DNA of 64,000 nucleotides from Flexilinea flocculi (GTDB lineage: Bacteria > Chloroflexota > Anaerolineae > Anaerolineales > Anaerolineaceae): NCBI RefSeq assembly GCF_001192795.1, contig NZ_DF968181.1:524342-588341 (forward strand), given 5' to 3'. The position numbers and the translations under genes were made by a program. Position 1 is the stretch's first letter, and every line of letters begins with the position of its first letter. The notes under the pieces were generated by a model. The model did not search any database, was not told the origin of the DNA, and worked only from the letters and a program-made list of their open reading frames with translations. This document shows, in pieces, positions 51,813-61,457 of the stretch.

Positions 51813-53657
51813 TCATTTCGTTCCAAACGTTTCCTCAACCACTCTGGAATTTGCCTGAAACTTGCTGAATATCGCATTATCGCGATTGATAAAAACCTGC
51901 TTTGTGTCCGATAGAACAAACGCGGCTCCCGGACCATATCGATTTAAGACATCATCGATCGTTCTCGGTTCTTCAAAACCCTCATTTTGCGGATTGGCAA
52001 AAACATAAACCGTAGAGAAAGGTCTGTTTTTGTTAAAAATGTTTTTTGGCAGGTCATATCGATCTGCATAATACCATAAGGCAGCATCGTCCTCCGGCGC
52101 AACCGCAACAAGAATTTTTGCCGGGTCATCCGTCAGAATTTCTTGAATTGCAATTTCATGAATACTGATTTCTTTCGAAACCTGAAAAGCGTGAATCCCT
52201 TGCGGTATCGCAGCGGCAACGGTCACGACCATGATGAACCATTGGGTCAGACGGGATTGTTGATGGAATCTTGCTTTGTTCCATATCCAATCTATTGCTG
52301 CGATCATCCCAGCGCTGCCCCAAAGAATGACAGGTACCCAAAGGTAAATTTGGGTTCTGGGCCATAAATTTGGCCGTTGGTACAGAATTACAGGAGGCAG
52401 CCAGAGAAGAAACGCTGCCTGTAATGGAATGCGGATCTGACTGATTCTATGATGAAAGACAATGGAAATCAGTATGCCCAGAAAAAGGAGAATCCAGATC
52501 GGTTTGGGGACATTATCTGTGAAAGCATGAAAGTGATCTGAGAAACGTGAGAGCAATGTTGGATAGAAATCATTTTGGGGAAGCGGTAGGACAAAAACAT
52601 TTTTAAACAGGACATCTGTCCCGGAGTTGATGAAGATGGGGGAATACAGCAATAAAGAAAAACCAGAAACAGCAAGTCCGCTGAGGACCAAATATTTCAA
52701 AAAATTTGCAGGATTTCTGTAATTGCTGGAAAATTGAGAAAAAATCAAAAACAGGAAAAGCCAGACACAAAGAGCACCAAAGGGATACAGCATGGTTGGT
52801 AGTGTATAAAATCCGAGGGATGAAATCAGGATCATCATCGACCAGGCAAATAAATTCTTATGTCTGATGACATATATTCCGAGCAGAAAAATGAAAATGG
52901 TAAACAGTGACAATAGGGAATAACCGCGTGCCAGGGTCGAATATTCAATGAGAAAAGGTGAAAAGGCTGCCAATCCGGCAGTCAGCAAACCTGTATGGCG
53001 GTTGTATATTTTTTTCCCCAACAGGTAAGCAAATGGAATGATGAGCCATCCGCTGATGAATGCGGGCAAGCGAACGAACGCTGGAATTTTCCCGATTGTG
53101 TGATAAATGAGATTCACCAGAATGCTATGAAAGACATGGTTGTTTGGAAGATGATAATCATTGGTTGTGTGGCGTAAACTGCTGCTGCCCCAGATGTAAA
53201 CGGAATAGGATTCGTCATGAGTCATTGGACGGTTAATCATGATCCATCTGACGGCAAATCCGGCTGCCATGATGAGCACGAGCAAAATCAGGTCAGATTT
53301 CTCAATTTTAAAAGAAGCGATGATGCTTTGTCGGAAAGATCGAACATCTTGAACAAAACGACGGGGAAGGGATCGGAGCGATTGTTTTTGCTGCTGGATG
53401 AAGAATTGGTATTTTCGAGGGAAAAATCCGGCAAACAATGAAAAACCGAGACTCAGAAAACCCAACGCTGCGCAACCAATCTGTCCAATTTGAAATATTT
53501 CCGGAGTAAATCGCTCAATGTTACCATCTGGAGCGATCGAATTTCCAAATTTTTGTGCAGCCTCATAAGGTGAAAACATGGGGATCAGGAATAGCAAAAA
53601 AAAGAAAAGGAAAAAAAAGATTGATTTTTTATTCTGCATCGATGAGGATTTTTTCAT
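51813..53657 (-). CDS. GT39/ArnT-like membrane glycosyltransferase
   Basis: 614-residue polytopic protein with a dozen or so hydrophobic segments, a PMT/ArnT (GT-C) fold pattern. The first external loop after a membrane helix contains MTHDESYSVYIWG, where the Asp-Glu pair is the expected catalytic site, and LPNNHVFHSILVNLIYH and ARGYSLLSLFTIFIFLLG follow. The N-terminal 110 residues (two extra helices and a basic linker) are not part of the core family. It would transfer sugar from a polyprenyl-phosphate donor to lipid or protein. It is flanked by TIR-hairpin elements on both sides and stands alone. Confidence 0.8.
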   Translation of the reverse strand: MKKSSSMQNKKSIFFFLFFFLLFLIPMFSPYEAAQKFGNSIAPDGNIERFTPEIFQIGQIGCAALGFLSLGFSLFAGFFPRKYQFFIQQQKQSLRSLPRRFVQDVRSFRQSIIASFKIEKSDLILLVLIMAAGFAVRWIMINRPMTHDESYSVYIWGSSSLRHTTNDYHLPNNHVFHSILVNLIYHTIGKIPAFVRLPAFISGWLIIPFAYLLGKKIYNRHTGLLTAGLAAFSPFLIEYSTLARGYSLLSLFTIFIFLLGIYVIRHKNLFAWSMMILISSLGFYTLPTMLYPFGALCVWLFLFLIFSQFSSNYRNPANFLKYLVLSGLAVSGFSLLLYSPIFINSGTDVLFKNVFVLPLPQNDFYPTLLSRFSDHFHAFTDNVPKPIWILLFLGILISIVFHHRISQIRIPLQAAFLLWLPPVILYQRPNLWPRTQIYLWVPVILWGSAGMIAAIDWIWNKARFHQQSRLTQWFIMVVTVAAAIPQGIHAFQVSKEISIHEIAIQEILTDDPAKILVAVAPEDDAALWYYADRYDLPKNIFNKNRPFSTVYVFANPQNEGFEEPRTIDDVLNRYGPGAAFVLSDTKQVFINRDNAIFSKFQANSRVVEETFGTK

Positions 53658-53740
53658 TCTATTGCACTTTTTCGTTCATCTGTTAATTTTTCGTAATCTT
53701 ATCATAATTTTGACTTGAAGAATCAGAGTACAGCAGTATA

Positions 53741-53865
53741 CAGCAATTCCAAATATGGAAAGAAGTCTTAGTTGTTGTGATGTTTTTACAAAAAGCGCAT
53801 AAACCATCACAACAACAAATGTTTCCCTCTTTATTCGAATAGTACGTCAATATTTCGAATAGCTG
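53741..53865. repeat. TIR-hairpin element, copy 9 (125 bp)
   Basis: Left end CAGCAATTCCAAATATGG, right end CAATATTTCGAATAGCTG, with a stem of GTTGTTGTGATG (plus) and CATCACAACAAC. A second half-site TTATTCGAATAG precedes the right end. It fills most of the 250-bp gap before obg. Confidence 0.85.
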
Positions 53866-53997
53866 GCATGAATCATGATGGATGAACTATTTATCGCGTA
53901 AAATTAGATGGGGATCAGGGCATTAAGCCGTGAAATGGTTGCAAACTATTTTTCTGCGTCTGCCCGATTCAGATTTATTGAAAGAAAGCAGGATGTT

Positions 53998-55263
53998 ATG
54001 TTTATCGATGAAGCGGAAATTTACATCCGTTCCGGCAAGGGCGGAGATGGCTTTATGCATTTTCATAGAGAAAAATATGTTGCGCGCGGTGGTCCGGATG
54101 GCGGGGATGGAGGTCATGGCGGAGATCTGATTCTGAAAGTAGAGAAGAGGATGAATACGCTGGCATCTTTTCGCCATAAAACAAAATATATTGCTGAAGA
54201 TGGTCAAAAAGGCGGTGTGAACAATCGTACGGGGCGATCAGGTCAAAACCTCATTGTTCTCGTTCCTGCCGGAACCATTGTTACGGATGCAAAAACCGGT
54301 ATGTTATTAGGCGATTTAATTGAACAGGGACAGGAATTGATCGTTGCCAAAGGGGGGCGCGGCGGAAAGGGCAATCCTCATTTCGTCAGTTCTACCAATC
54401 AAGCTCCCACTACAGCCGAAAAAGGGGCTCCAGCGGAAGAAAAATACCTGAAACTGGAACTAAAACTGGTCGCTGATATTGGCATTGTCGGTGTTCCCAA
54501 TGCAGGAAAATCCAGCTTCTTGGCTGCAGTAACCAATGCGAAACCAAAAATTGCAGATTATCCCTTTACAACCATTGAACCGAACCTTGGGGTGGCTGAA
54601 TTAGATTTGGATCACTCGCTGGTTTTGTCTGATATTCCTGGGCTGGTTGAAGGTGCTCATCTTGGTATAGGGTTAGGTGATGCTTTTCTTCGTCATATTC
54701 AAAGGACAAAGGTGATTCTTCATTTGTTAAATGGGGAATCAGATGATCCTATAGCGGATTTTGACCAAATTAATCAAGAAATGGCATTATTTGATCCGAA
54801 TCTTGCAACCAAACCGCAACTTGTCGTGTTTAATAAAATGGATCTTCCAGAAGCTGAAAAACGCTGGGTGGAAGTTCGCAAAACTTTAATTGATCGCGGT
54901 TTCGAACCCATGGCAATTTCGGCTGCAACCAGGCAGGATGTAAATCCCGTCTTATGGAAGCTGTATGAGATACTGCAAAATGTGCCGGAAAGCGAGACGG
55001 TTGAAAGTCTGCCGCTTTATGTTCCCCAGGAAGATCCGCGTGAATTCTCAATATCTCGCGATGAAGATGGTGACTGGGTTGTTCGCGGTGTTTCGATTGA
55101 ACGTGCTGCGAAAATGACATTTTGGGAACACAGCGGTTCTGTACGCAGATTTCAAATTTTATTGCGCACGCTGGGTATTGAAGATGCTCTTCGAAAGGCT
55201 GGTATCGAAGAAGGTGATACAGTAATGATCGGTGATCATTTTGAATTGGAGTGGGTCGAATAG
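53998..55263 (+). CDS. obgE: GTPase Obg/CgtA
   Basis: Essential ribosome-assembly GTPase (421 residues). The Gly-rich OBG fold (RSGKGGDGFMHFHREKYVARGGPDGGDGG) is followed by the GTPase core, with G1 GVPNAGKSSFL, G3 DIPGLVEGAH, G4 NKMD and G5 SAATRQD, and then the C-terminal OCT domain (FEPM... / WVVRGVSIERAAKMTFWEH). ATG 53998 fits the family start (MFIDEAEIYIRSG); open frame extends upstream to 53908 but without similarity. Its stop is 2 bp before nadD. Confidence 0.97.
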   Translation: MFIDEAEIYIRSGKGGDGFMHFHREKYVARGGPDGGDGGHGGDLILKVEKRMNTLASFRHKTKYIAEDGQKGGVNNRTGRSGQNLIVLVPAGTIVTDAKTGMLLGDLIEQGQELIVAKGGRGGKGNPHFVSSTNQAPTTAEKGAPAEEKYLKLELKLVADIGIVGVPNAGKSSFLAAVTNAKPKIADYPFTTIEPNLGVAELDLDHSLVLSDIPGLVEGAHLGIGLGDAFLRHIQRTKVILHLLNGESDDPIADFDQINQEMALFDPNLATKPQLVVFNKMDLPEAEKRWVEVRKTLIDRGFEPMAISAATRQDVNPVLWKLYEILQNVPESETVESLPLYVPQEDPREFSISRDEDGDWVVRGVSIERAAKMTFWEHSGSVRRFQILLRTLGIEDALRKAGIEEGDTVMIGDHFELEWVE

Positions 55264-55265
55264 CT

Positions 55266-55907
55266 GTGGAGAGACTGGGTATATTTGGAGGAACCTTCGA
55301 TCCTCCTCATCTTGGACATATGATTTTAGCTGCAGAGGCTGCTGATCAACTTTCTCTTGATCGCGTACTGTGGATGCTTTCACCCGCACCGCCGCATAAA
55401 CTGCATCAAAGAATAACGCCTTTCAATTGTCGAGCAGAATTGGTTCGGGCTTGCATTCAACATGAACCGAAATTTGAGTTGTCGTTAATCGAAAATGAGC
55501 GGCCCGGACCGCATTTTACTTCCGACACACTGCTTTGCCTTCGAGAGAAATTTGCGAACAGCACCATCGTTCTTTTAACAGGCAGTGACTCGATGAATGA
55601 TTTTTATGATTGGCATGAACCGCAGTTAATTTTGGATCGGATTGATGAGATGGGTGTGATGAATCGTCCAGGAGATAAAATCGATTGGATTCATATGGAA
55701 TCCGTTTTTCCGAATATCATGCAAAAAATCCGATTGATTGATGCTCCGCTTCTGGAAATTTCCTCCACAGAAATTCGTGAGCGGATTGCCTCGAATCACC
55801 ATTATCGATATTATTTGAACGAAGAGGTTTTTCGTATGATTGAGACAAATCATTATTATCAGAAAACGCAGTCTTTTTTGGAAACTTTAAAATCTGACGC
55901 TGATTGA
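55266..55907 (+). CDS. nadD: Nicotinate-nucleotide adenylyltransferase
   Basis: Makes deamido-NAD from nicotinate mononucleotide and ATP (213 residues). The nucleotidyltransferase motif GIFGGTFDPPHLGHM begins at residue 5, and the C-terminal ISSTEIRERIASN (ISSTxIR) is diagnostic. The start is GTG at 55266; a GTG at 55251 overlapping obg is possible, but the N-terminus matches the family best from 55266. The usual partner rsfS is not downstream; a strong bidirectional terminator follows. Confidence 0.93.
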   Translation: MERLGIFGGTFDPPHLGHMILAAEAADQLSLDRVLWMLSPAPPHKLHQRITPFNCRAELVRACIQHEPKFELSLIENERPGPHFTSDTLLCLREKFANSTIVLLTGSDSMNDFYDWHEPQLILDRIDEMGVMNRPGDKIDWIHMESVFPNIMQKIRLIDAPLLEISSTEIRERIASNHHYRYYLNEEVFRMIETNHYYQKTQSFLETLKSDAD

Positions 55908-55987
55908 AACGATAGAAAATAAATGGCACTGCAGAATACAACACATTGTCTAACAAAATGAAATATGGAGGGGAATTTCCCTCATAG

Positions 55988-56034
55988 CATCAGAGAGCCG
56001 TTCGGAATGCCGAACGGCTCTCTGATGTTTTTTA
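55988..56034. terminator. Strong bidirectional terminator
   Basis: An 18-bp perfect stem CATCAGAGAGCCGTTCGG (55988-56005) with its complement (56010-56027), a 4-nt loop, and a T-run. It lies between convergent nadD and the bactofilin-like gene. Confidence 0.95.
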
Positions 56035-56063
56035 AAGAAGAACGGATTTTTACAAAACAGATG

Positions 56064-57551
56064 TTATTTTTGTTCGGAATCTTCGCTGATGTCCTCATGA
56101 ATAGAGTCAAGAATGGAAGATCCGATTCCCCGTTTTTTGGATGTTTGTTTATCTGATGGCTGATCAGTCTTTCGTTTCTCCGCAGATTTCTTTTCAGTTG
56201 CTGGTTGTTGTGGCTCTTTTGAAGCGGATTGAAACTCTTCTTCAACGAATTCGTTTTCATCCATTTTTTGCAGGTTCTCGACTGGATGATCGGAAATGTC
56301 TGTAGATTCCTTTTTTTGTTCTGATAGTGATGGTCCCAATTCAATGACATCCGGCGGAACGACTTTAGGCTGATTTTGAATCGGCATTTCAGACTTCATA
56401 GAACCGAATGCGTTGGACTCGATGGAATCCTGCGGCCTCACATCAGTTTCAGATTTTTGAGTTCCTTGTTTTGTGGATACCGAATCTTTTGTAGATGTAT
56501 CGGATAAACGGGTTTCTTTTGGAATGGAAACTTCTGACGAATTTTCATTTTTTGGTAAAAATGTTATACTGCCCTTTCGATTTTGGAATAACCTTCCATG
56601 ATAAATAATGATCGCACCGACTCCCGTCACAATCACCAGACCGGCTGGTATCCATCCTATGCATGGAAGAATCTTACTGAATCCGAAAAGGACAAAACTC
56701 AGTGTAAATGTACCCAATGCAGTCGTCCAATAAACAGGCCAATTTACTTTTATCACCTGTGCTAATCGTTTACCGATTTCATGCCCTGCCGCAATCCAGG
56801 CGTATAAGCACAAGATTACAAAAATAAAAGCCAGTAAAATCGCAAGCGGGATTAATACGACTGTGATGCAGAAGAATAACTGAACGAATGGTAATGCGAT
56901 GACAGTCAGAAGTCCAATTCCGAGCGATTCCAGCGGGAATTTCAGAAAAGCTTGACAGGTTCCCGTCAAATGTTTTTCAAAAAGCAGGTTGGCAATCACG
57001 GCTAACGCTGCACAAACCAGAATTTCAACAGTGAAAATTACTGTTTTTGTTATAAAGAAAAAAAGCATTCCAAAGAAGCCTCTTTTACCGGAGGAGTCGG
57101 GTGCATTTTCCGCTTTTTGTTCAACAATGTTCTCCTCGGATTTCTTAAATTCATCCGTATTCTGACGAATTGTATCTCCGGTGATGACAGCATTTTCATG
57201 CCGATCGACATTGGCGCCAAAGGATGAAAAGTCACCGTTAATGAGCGCTGTGGATTTTAAATCCACAGCTCCACCGAAAGCAACGATATCGCCATTAACG
57301 GTCCCTTCTATTTGCAGATCGCCTCCAAAAAGGACAATATCTCCATTGACTGTTGAATTCTTGTTTAGTTTGGTCTTACTACCGACGATGACAATGTTGC
57401 CATCCAGCGTATCCCCTTTTTCTAATTCATAATCAGAACCAAAAACCACCTTATTTCCGGATTTTGTCTCTGCTGAGGCATTGGCAAAACTGCATAGCGA
57501 GAGAATCAGGATTAAAAAAAGTAGTAATTTTTGTAAATTCGATTTATTCAT
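56064..57551 (-). CDS. Exported bactofilin-like repeat and membrane protein
   Basis: 495 residues. A signal peptide (LLLFLILILSLCSFANASA) leads to a polymer-forming/bactofilin-like beta-helix (about 30-130) with repeats such as GNIVIVGSK, GDIVLFGGD, GDIVAFGGA and GDFSSFGAN. Three or four membrane helices follow (about 160-320), then a long Ser/Glu/Lys-rich tail (about 330-495) that appears disordered. It overlaps the anti-sigma gene by 8 bp, so it is the effector-like third gene of a sigma/anti-sigma operon. The role may be envelope stress or shape; this is inference. Confidence 0.8.
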   Translation of the reverse strand: MNKSNLQKLLLFLILILSLCSFANASAETKSGNKVVFGSDYELEKGDTLDGNIVIVGSKTKLNKNSTVNGDIVLFGGDLQIEGTVNGDIVAFGGAVDLKSTALINGDFSSFGANVDRHENAVITGDTIRQNTDEFKKSEENIVEQKAENAPDSSGKRGFFGMLFFFITKTVIFTVEILVCAALAVIANLLFEKHLTGTCQAFLKFPLESLGIGLLTVIALPFVQLFFCITVVLIPLAILLAFIFVILCLYAWIAAGHEIGKRLAQVIKVNWPVYWTTALGTFTLSFVLFGFSKILPCIGWIPAGLVIVTGVGAIIIYHGRLFQNRKGSITFLPKNENSSEVSIPKETRLSDTSTKDSVSTKQGTQKSETDVRPQDSIESNAFGSMKSEMPIQNQPKVVPPDVIELGPSLSEQKKESTDISDHPVENLQKMDENEFVEEEFQSASKEPQQPATEKKSAEKRKTDQPSDKQTSKKRGIGSSILDSIHEDISEDSEQK

Positions 57552-58077
57552 GACTGTCAGCTCCTTTACGGATTCGTTTAATCGTTAATGTCGAAAGCGT
57601 GGCAACGATTATATAGATGAACAGAAGGAGAATTGATCCGATACCGATAAACAGTAAAGGAATTTTGAAAACTGAAAGGATTGTTCCCAATTGATGTATC
57701 TGAACCGATATAAATTTTAAAAGATCCGATATATACAGCGCAGTCTTGATTAAATTGCCAGGTAAAAAGAATACAAGACATGAAGATATCGATAAAACAC
57801 TGATTAATGCACTGACTTTCAGAATTCGGTGAATTAAGTCAGTTTTTTCTTTTTCTTTCGTGCGCAGGATCATTTGCTGCTGCCAGCGAACAGAAAATCC
57901 GGGGGCAGGTTTTTTCTCTGGAGCCTGTTTGATACAAGTCAAACTTCCTTTGAGGTTCTGATACAGGCAGTAACAGCGATGACATTCTGCAAGATGTTCT
58001 TTCATCTGCAACGATTCTTCCGGTGATAAAGCTGTTTCATCCAATATCCATTTTTCTACCATTTCATGAGTATTCAT
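57544..58077 (-). CDS. Zinc-finger anti-sigma factor
   Basis: Membrane anti-sigma factor (177 residues from ATG 58077). The N-terminal zinc-binding segment HLAECHRCYCLYQNLKG gives the HxxxCxxC pattern. Two membrane helices lie at the C-terminal half (ALISVLSISSCLVFFLPG and LLFIGIGSILLLFIYIIVATL). I prefer 58077, which has AGGAG 9 nt upstream; the ATG at 58110 would overlap the sigma gene by 14 bp. It should hold the preceding ECF sigma factor inactive at the membrane. Confidence 0.88.
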   Translation of the reverse strand: MNTHEMVEKWILDETALSPEESLQMKEHLAECHRCYCLYQNLKGSLTCIKQAPEKKPAPGFSVRWQQQMILRTKEKEKTDLIHRILKVSALISVLSISSCLVFFLPGNLIKTALYISDLLKFISVQIHQLGTILSVFKIPLLFIGIGSILLLFIYIIVATLSTLTIKRIRKGADSHE

Positions 58078-58096
58078 AGCATTTATCTCCTGATTC

Positions 58097-58669
58097 TCAT
58101 TTGCATTCATTCCAAAGAAGCGCTAATTCTTTTCTTGCTCGGAATAATCTGCTTTTTACTGCGCTTTCACTGATAGAAAGGTTTTCTGCAATTTCATGGT
58201 CTGAAAAATCATACCAATACCGAAAAATTACAGCAGCCCGGTCAATTTCATTCAAATTAGACAATAATCTTTTCAACCTCAATTCATCTTCTTTTCTGGA
58301 GACTTCAATTTCGGGAAGCGGCGATTTTTCCGGAATAATTTCTTCCATCGATTCATCAATTTCTGTTTCAGGAACTCGCCTTTTTCGCTGTTGATCAATG
58401 CAATAGTGCGCTGCTATGGAAAGGATCCAGGTTGAAAAAGAGCGATTCGAATCATACTTTATAAAATTCGACCAGGCTTTCCAAAAAGTCTCTTGAGCGG
58501 CATCTTCCGCTTCTCCTTCGTTATACAGCATTCGATAACACAGGTTATAGACAGGATTCTGGTATGCTTCCACGATTAAAGCAAAAGCATCAGCGTCTCC
58601 GCTCTTTGCCTGTTCAATAACTTCGGGAGAAATATCGATCAATGTTCGCTCCAGTTTTTCTACTGACAT
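58097..58669 (-). CDS. ECF sigma factor (RpoE-like)
   Basis: 190-residue sigma-70 family protein. Region 2: YQNPVYNLCYRMLYNEGEAEDAAQETFWKAW and RSFSTWILSIAAHYCID. Region 4: LSNLNEIDRAAVIFRYWYDFSDHEIAENLSISESAVKSRLFRARKEL. It is followed by its anti-sigma gene and the bactofilin-like gene, and lies only 29 bp after selD on the same strand, so selD readthrough may also transcribe it. Confidence 0.95.
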   Translation of the reverse strand: MSVEKLERTLIDISPEVIEQAKSGDADAFALIVEAYQNPVYNLCYRMLYNEGEAEDAAQETFWKAWSNFIKYDSNRSFSTWILSIAAHYCIDQQRKRRVPETEIDESMEEIIPEKSPLPEIEVSRKEDELRLKRLLSNLNEIDRAAVIFRYWYDFSDHEIAENLSISESAVKSRLFRARKELALLWNECK

Positions 58670-58698
58670 ATACGAAAAATCAATAACATCGTTGCAAA

Positions 58699-59751
58699 TT
58701 ACAAAACCTCGATACCGCTGCCTTCAATGGCTTCTCCAATGACCCAGACTTTTTGACCAATGCTTTCGGCTCGTCTCAGAAATGCGGGCAATAGCTCGGG
58801 TTTGACTCCCAGCAGCAATCCACCGCTGGTTTGCGGATCAAATAACATCATCTGTTCCAATTCGTTGATTCTTGATGAAAAATGAACATTCTTTTCATAA
58901 AACTTCAAATTTTCAACTGCGCCGCCTGGGAACAAACCCATATTCATATATTTCTCATAATGGTCTACAAATGGAATCCGGTCCCATTCATATCTTAATC
59001 CAATATTTCCTTTTCGGATCATTTCACAGCTATGGCCGATCAGGCTGAAGCCTGTGATATCAGTACCGGATTTTAAACCAAACTCCTGAGCCAATTCACT
59101 CGCCTTCTTGTTCAACGTTTTCATCCAGGCAACTACTTTACTGAAGTCTTCCGGATCAGCTTTTCCGCTCTTGTTGGAAGTAGTCACCAATCCAAAGCCT
59201 AATGGTTTTGTAAGAACGATTTTATCGCCGGGATCAAGTTTTCCTTTATACAGAATTTTATCCGGATGAACCATTCCGATAACGGCCAAACCATACTTGG
59301 GTTCTTTGTCACGGATGGTATGGCCTCCAACAATCGGACAATCTGCTTCCTTGGCTTTTTCTGCTCCTCCGCGGAATATCTCTGAAATGGTTTCAGGAGG
59401 AAGGTCAGTTGGCATGGCAGTTATGTTTAATGCCATAAGTGGTTTCCCTCCCATAGCATATACATCCGAAATGCTGTTTGTCGCAGCGATGGCACCGAAA
59501 TCATATGGATCGTCGACTAATGGCGGGAAAAAATCTGTCGTGAAAACAAGCGCTTGCTGGTCATTTAATTTCATTATGGCCGCATCATCTGATTCTTCAA
59601 GTCCGATTAGTAAATTCGGGTAATTCTCCTGTGTAAACAGTTTTCCAAACGGATTGATAATGTCAACCAATACTTCTGCGCGAAGCTTTGCAGCACATCC
59701 TGCGCAGAATGCAAGTTCAGTTAATTTCGGGTGTTTAAAATCTGCATTCAT
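58699..59751 (-). CDS. selD: Selenide, water dikinase (selenophosphate synthase)
   Basis: Makes selenophosphate from selenide and ATP (350 residues). The N-terminal active site is LAFCAGCAAKLRAEVL, giving the catalytic Cys (AGC) and Lys; it is a Cys-form, not a Sec-form, enzyme. Further motifs: DDAAIMKLNDQQALVFTTDFFPPLVDDPYDFG, GGHTIRDKEPKYGLAVIG and DPQTSGGLLLGV. The ATG at 59751 follows GGAGG. No selA, selB or tRNA-Sec is in the window; the divergent genes point to labile-selenium cofactor use. Confidence 0.96.
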   Translation of the reverse strand: MNADFKHPKLTELAFCAGCAAKLRAEVLVDIINPFGKLFTQENYPNLLIGLEESDDAAIMKLNDQQALVFTTDFFPPLVDDPYDFGAIAATNSISDVYAMGGKPLMALNITAMPTDLPPETISEIFRGGAEKAKEADCPIVGGHTIRDKEPKYGLAVIGMVHPDKILYKGKLDPGDKIVLTKPLGFGLVTTSNKSGKADPEDFSKVVAWMKTLNKKASELAQEFGLKSGTDITGFSLIGHSCEMIRKGNIGLRYEWDRIPFVDHYEKYMNMGLFPGGAVENLKFYEKNVHFSSRINELEQMMLFDPQTSGGLLLGVKPELLPAFLRRAESIGQKVWVIGEAIEGSGIEVL

Positions 59752-59808
59752 CAAAAATTCCTCCGGATCTATTAATTATAAGATTTTTTTCATGGAAAAT
59801 GATTCTCA

Positions 59809-59924
59809 AATAGATTCGAAACGTGGAAAGAATATATTACGGCTTTGTTCTTGTGCGAAGCTTAAATACAGCGCAACAACATATTTTCTCTCGTTTTTAT
59901 ACTTTTCCTGATTTCGAATTTCTG
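59809..59924. repeat. TIR-hairpin element, degenerate copy 10
   Basis: AATAGATTCGAAACGTGG at the left and CCTGATTTCGAATTTCTG at the right; the central stem (GGCTTTGTTCTTGTGC ... GCGCAACAAC) is weak. It lies in the 300-bp divergent region between selD and the YedE gene; the remainder is AT-rich promoter sequence. Confidence 0.6.
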
Positions 59925-60052
59925 ATTGGTTTCAATTTCCCTTGTTCAATTATTAATTATTCATATAATATATATTATCAGTAAATTTCAAATTTCATCC
60001 AAATTTTCAACTCAGGAGTAATCACCTGAGAATCTTTTGAAAAGGATAATCT

Positions 60053-61177
60053 ATGCAACGCAGTATTAATGATTTTTTTCGTAGCCGCCGCGGCATAATT
60101 GCTGTCGGAGCTATCATTGGCATTCTCGGACCCACCCTTCAGAAGCTTGGCAATCCCCCGAATATGGGTATTTGCGTGGCTTGTTTCGAACGCGATATTA
60201 CTGGCGCTCTCGGATTGCATCGCGCTGCCACCGTTCAATACCTGAGACCTGAGATTTTTGGTTTTGTTCTTGGCTCTTTAATCGCAGCACTGCTTTTTAG
60301 AGAATTCAAGGCACGCGGCGGATCTGCTCCGATCATTCGTTTTATCCTGGGATTTTTCGGGATGATCGGTTCTTTAGTGTTTCTCGGCTGTCCATGGCGT
60401 GCCTGGTTCCGCCTGGCAGGCGGAGATATCAATGGATTGATCGGGTTGATTGGCTTGACGACCGGTATTTTAATCGGAATTGTTTTTTTGAAAAAAGGCT
60501 ATTCGTTGGGAAGGAGCAATAAAACACATGCAGCAGCAGGATATGTGTTTCCGTTGATAATGGCTGCATTGCTCCTCCTGGCAATTTTTAGACCGACATT
60601 CGGTCCTGAAAATAGCGGACCAATTTTTTCAAGTGAAAGCGGACCGGGATCCAAACATGCGCCGTTGCTGATTTCTTTGGCTTTCGGACTGCTGATCGGT
60701 TTTCTTGCCCAGCGAACTCGGTTTTGTACTGTCGGCGCTGTTCGAGATATTGTGTTACTGAAAGATTTTCATCTTGGCAGCGGGATTCTATCGTTGGGAA
60801 TATCGGCTTTTCTCATGAATCTGATTTATGGTCAATTTCATCCCGGATTTCAGGGAATGCCAATTGCCCACAGCAATGTGATCTGGAATCTGCTTGGAAT
60901 GATATTAGCCGGTTTGGCATATTGTTTGGCAGGAGGATGTCCCGGCCGTCAGTTGTTTTTAAGCGGTGAAGGGGATACCGATGCAGGTATATTTGTGTTG
61001 GGCATGATAACTGGAGCAGCTTTTGCACATAATTTTGGCCTTGCCGGATCACCGGACAGTGTTGTGGATGGTGTATTGAAAATTGGAGGAATTTCTTCCA
61101 ATGGGATGATTATGGTAGGAATTGGATTGTTGGTTTGTGTCCTGATTGGTTTAACGATGCGAGAGAAAGTTCAATAG
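60053..61177 (+). CDS. yedE: YedE-family putative selenium transporter
   Basis: 374-residue polytopic membrane protein of the YeeE/YedE (sulfur-transport-like) family, with about ten hydrophobic segments in two related halves. Conserved Cys-containing sites FLGCPWRAWFRLAGGD and LAGGCPGRQLFLSGEGDTDAG mark each half, and NPPNMGICVACFERDITGALG is diagnostic for the selenium-linked subgroup. In many genomes it neighbours selD and yedF, and is believed to import selenium compounds. It heads a plus-strand operon divergent from selD. Confidence 0.92.
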   Translation: MQRSINDFFRSRRGIIAVGAIIGILGPTLQKLGNPPNMGICVACFERDITGALGLHRAATVQYLRPEIFGFVLGSLIAALLFREFKARGGSAPIIRFILGFFGMIGSLVFLGCPWRAWFRLAGGDINGLIGLIGLTTGILIGIVFLKKGYSLGRSNKTHAAAGYVFPLIMAALLLLAIFRPTFGPENSGPIFSSESGPGSKHAPLLISLAFGLLIGFLAQRTRFCTVGAVRDIVLLKDFHLGSGILSLGISAFLMNLIYGQFHPGFQGMPIAHSNVIWNLLGMILAGLAYCLAGGCPGRQLFLSGEGDTDAGIFVLGMITGAAFAHNFGLAGSPDSVVDGVLKIGGISSNGMIMVGIGLLVCVLIGLTMREKVQ

Positions 61178-61185
61178 GAGATACA

Positions 61186-61398
61186 ATGGAAATCACAGTT
61201 GATGCTCGTGGATTGTCTTGTCCTCAGCCTGTTCTGTTGGTTGCAAAAGAAATTGAGAAAGGCGTTTTTCCTATAATCGTGAAGGTTGATGGTGCAACTG
61301 CATGTGAAAATATTCGAAGATTTGCTTTGACGCGGAAACTGAAGGTTTCTATCACAGAGTCAGGCGACGAATCAATTATTACAATTCAAAAAGAATGA
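61186..61398 (+). CDS. TusA/YedF-like sulfur or selenium carrier
   Basis: 70-residue SirA/TusA-fold protein. The active Cys is in DARGLSCPQPVLLVAKEIE, the classical CPxP motif. ATG 61186 has GGAG 5 nt upstream and is 8 bp after the yedE stop. A YedF-type carrier is expected next to YedE; it lacks the C-terminal DUF3343-like half of long YedF proteins, but that domain is encoded separately two genes downstream. Confidence 0.92.
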   Translation: MEITVDARGLSCPQPVLLVAKEIEKGVFPIIVKVDGATACENIRRFALTRKLKVSITESGDESIITIQKE

Positions 61399-61457
61399 TT
61401 TCCTACTGTATATAAATTATCGAATTGTAATATTTACGGTATTGGAACAGGTAAAAA

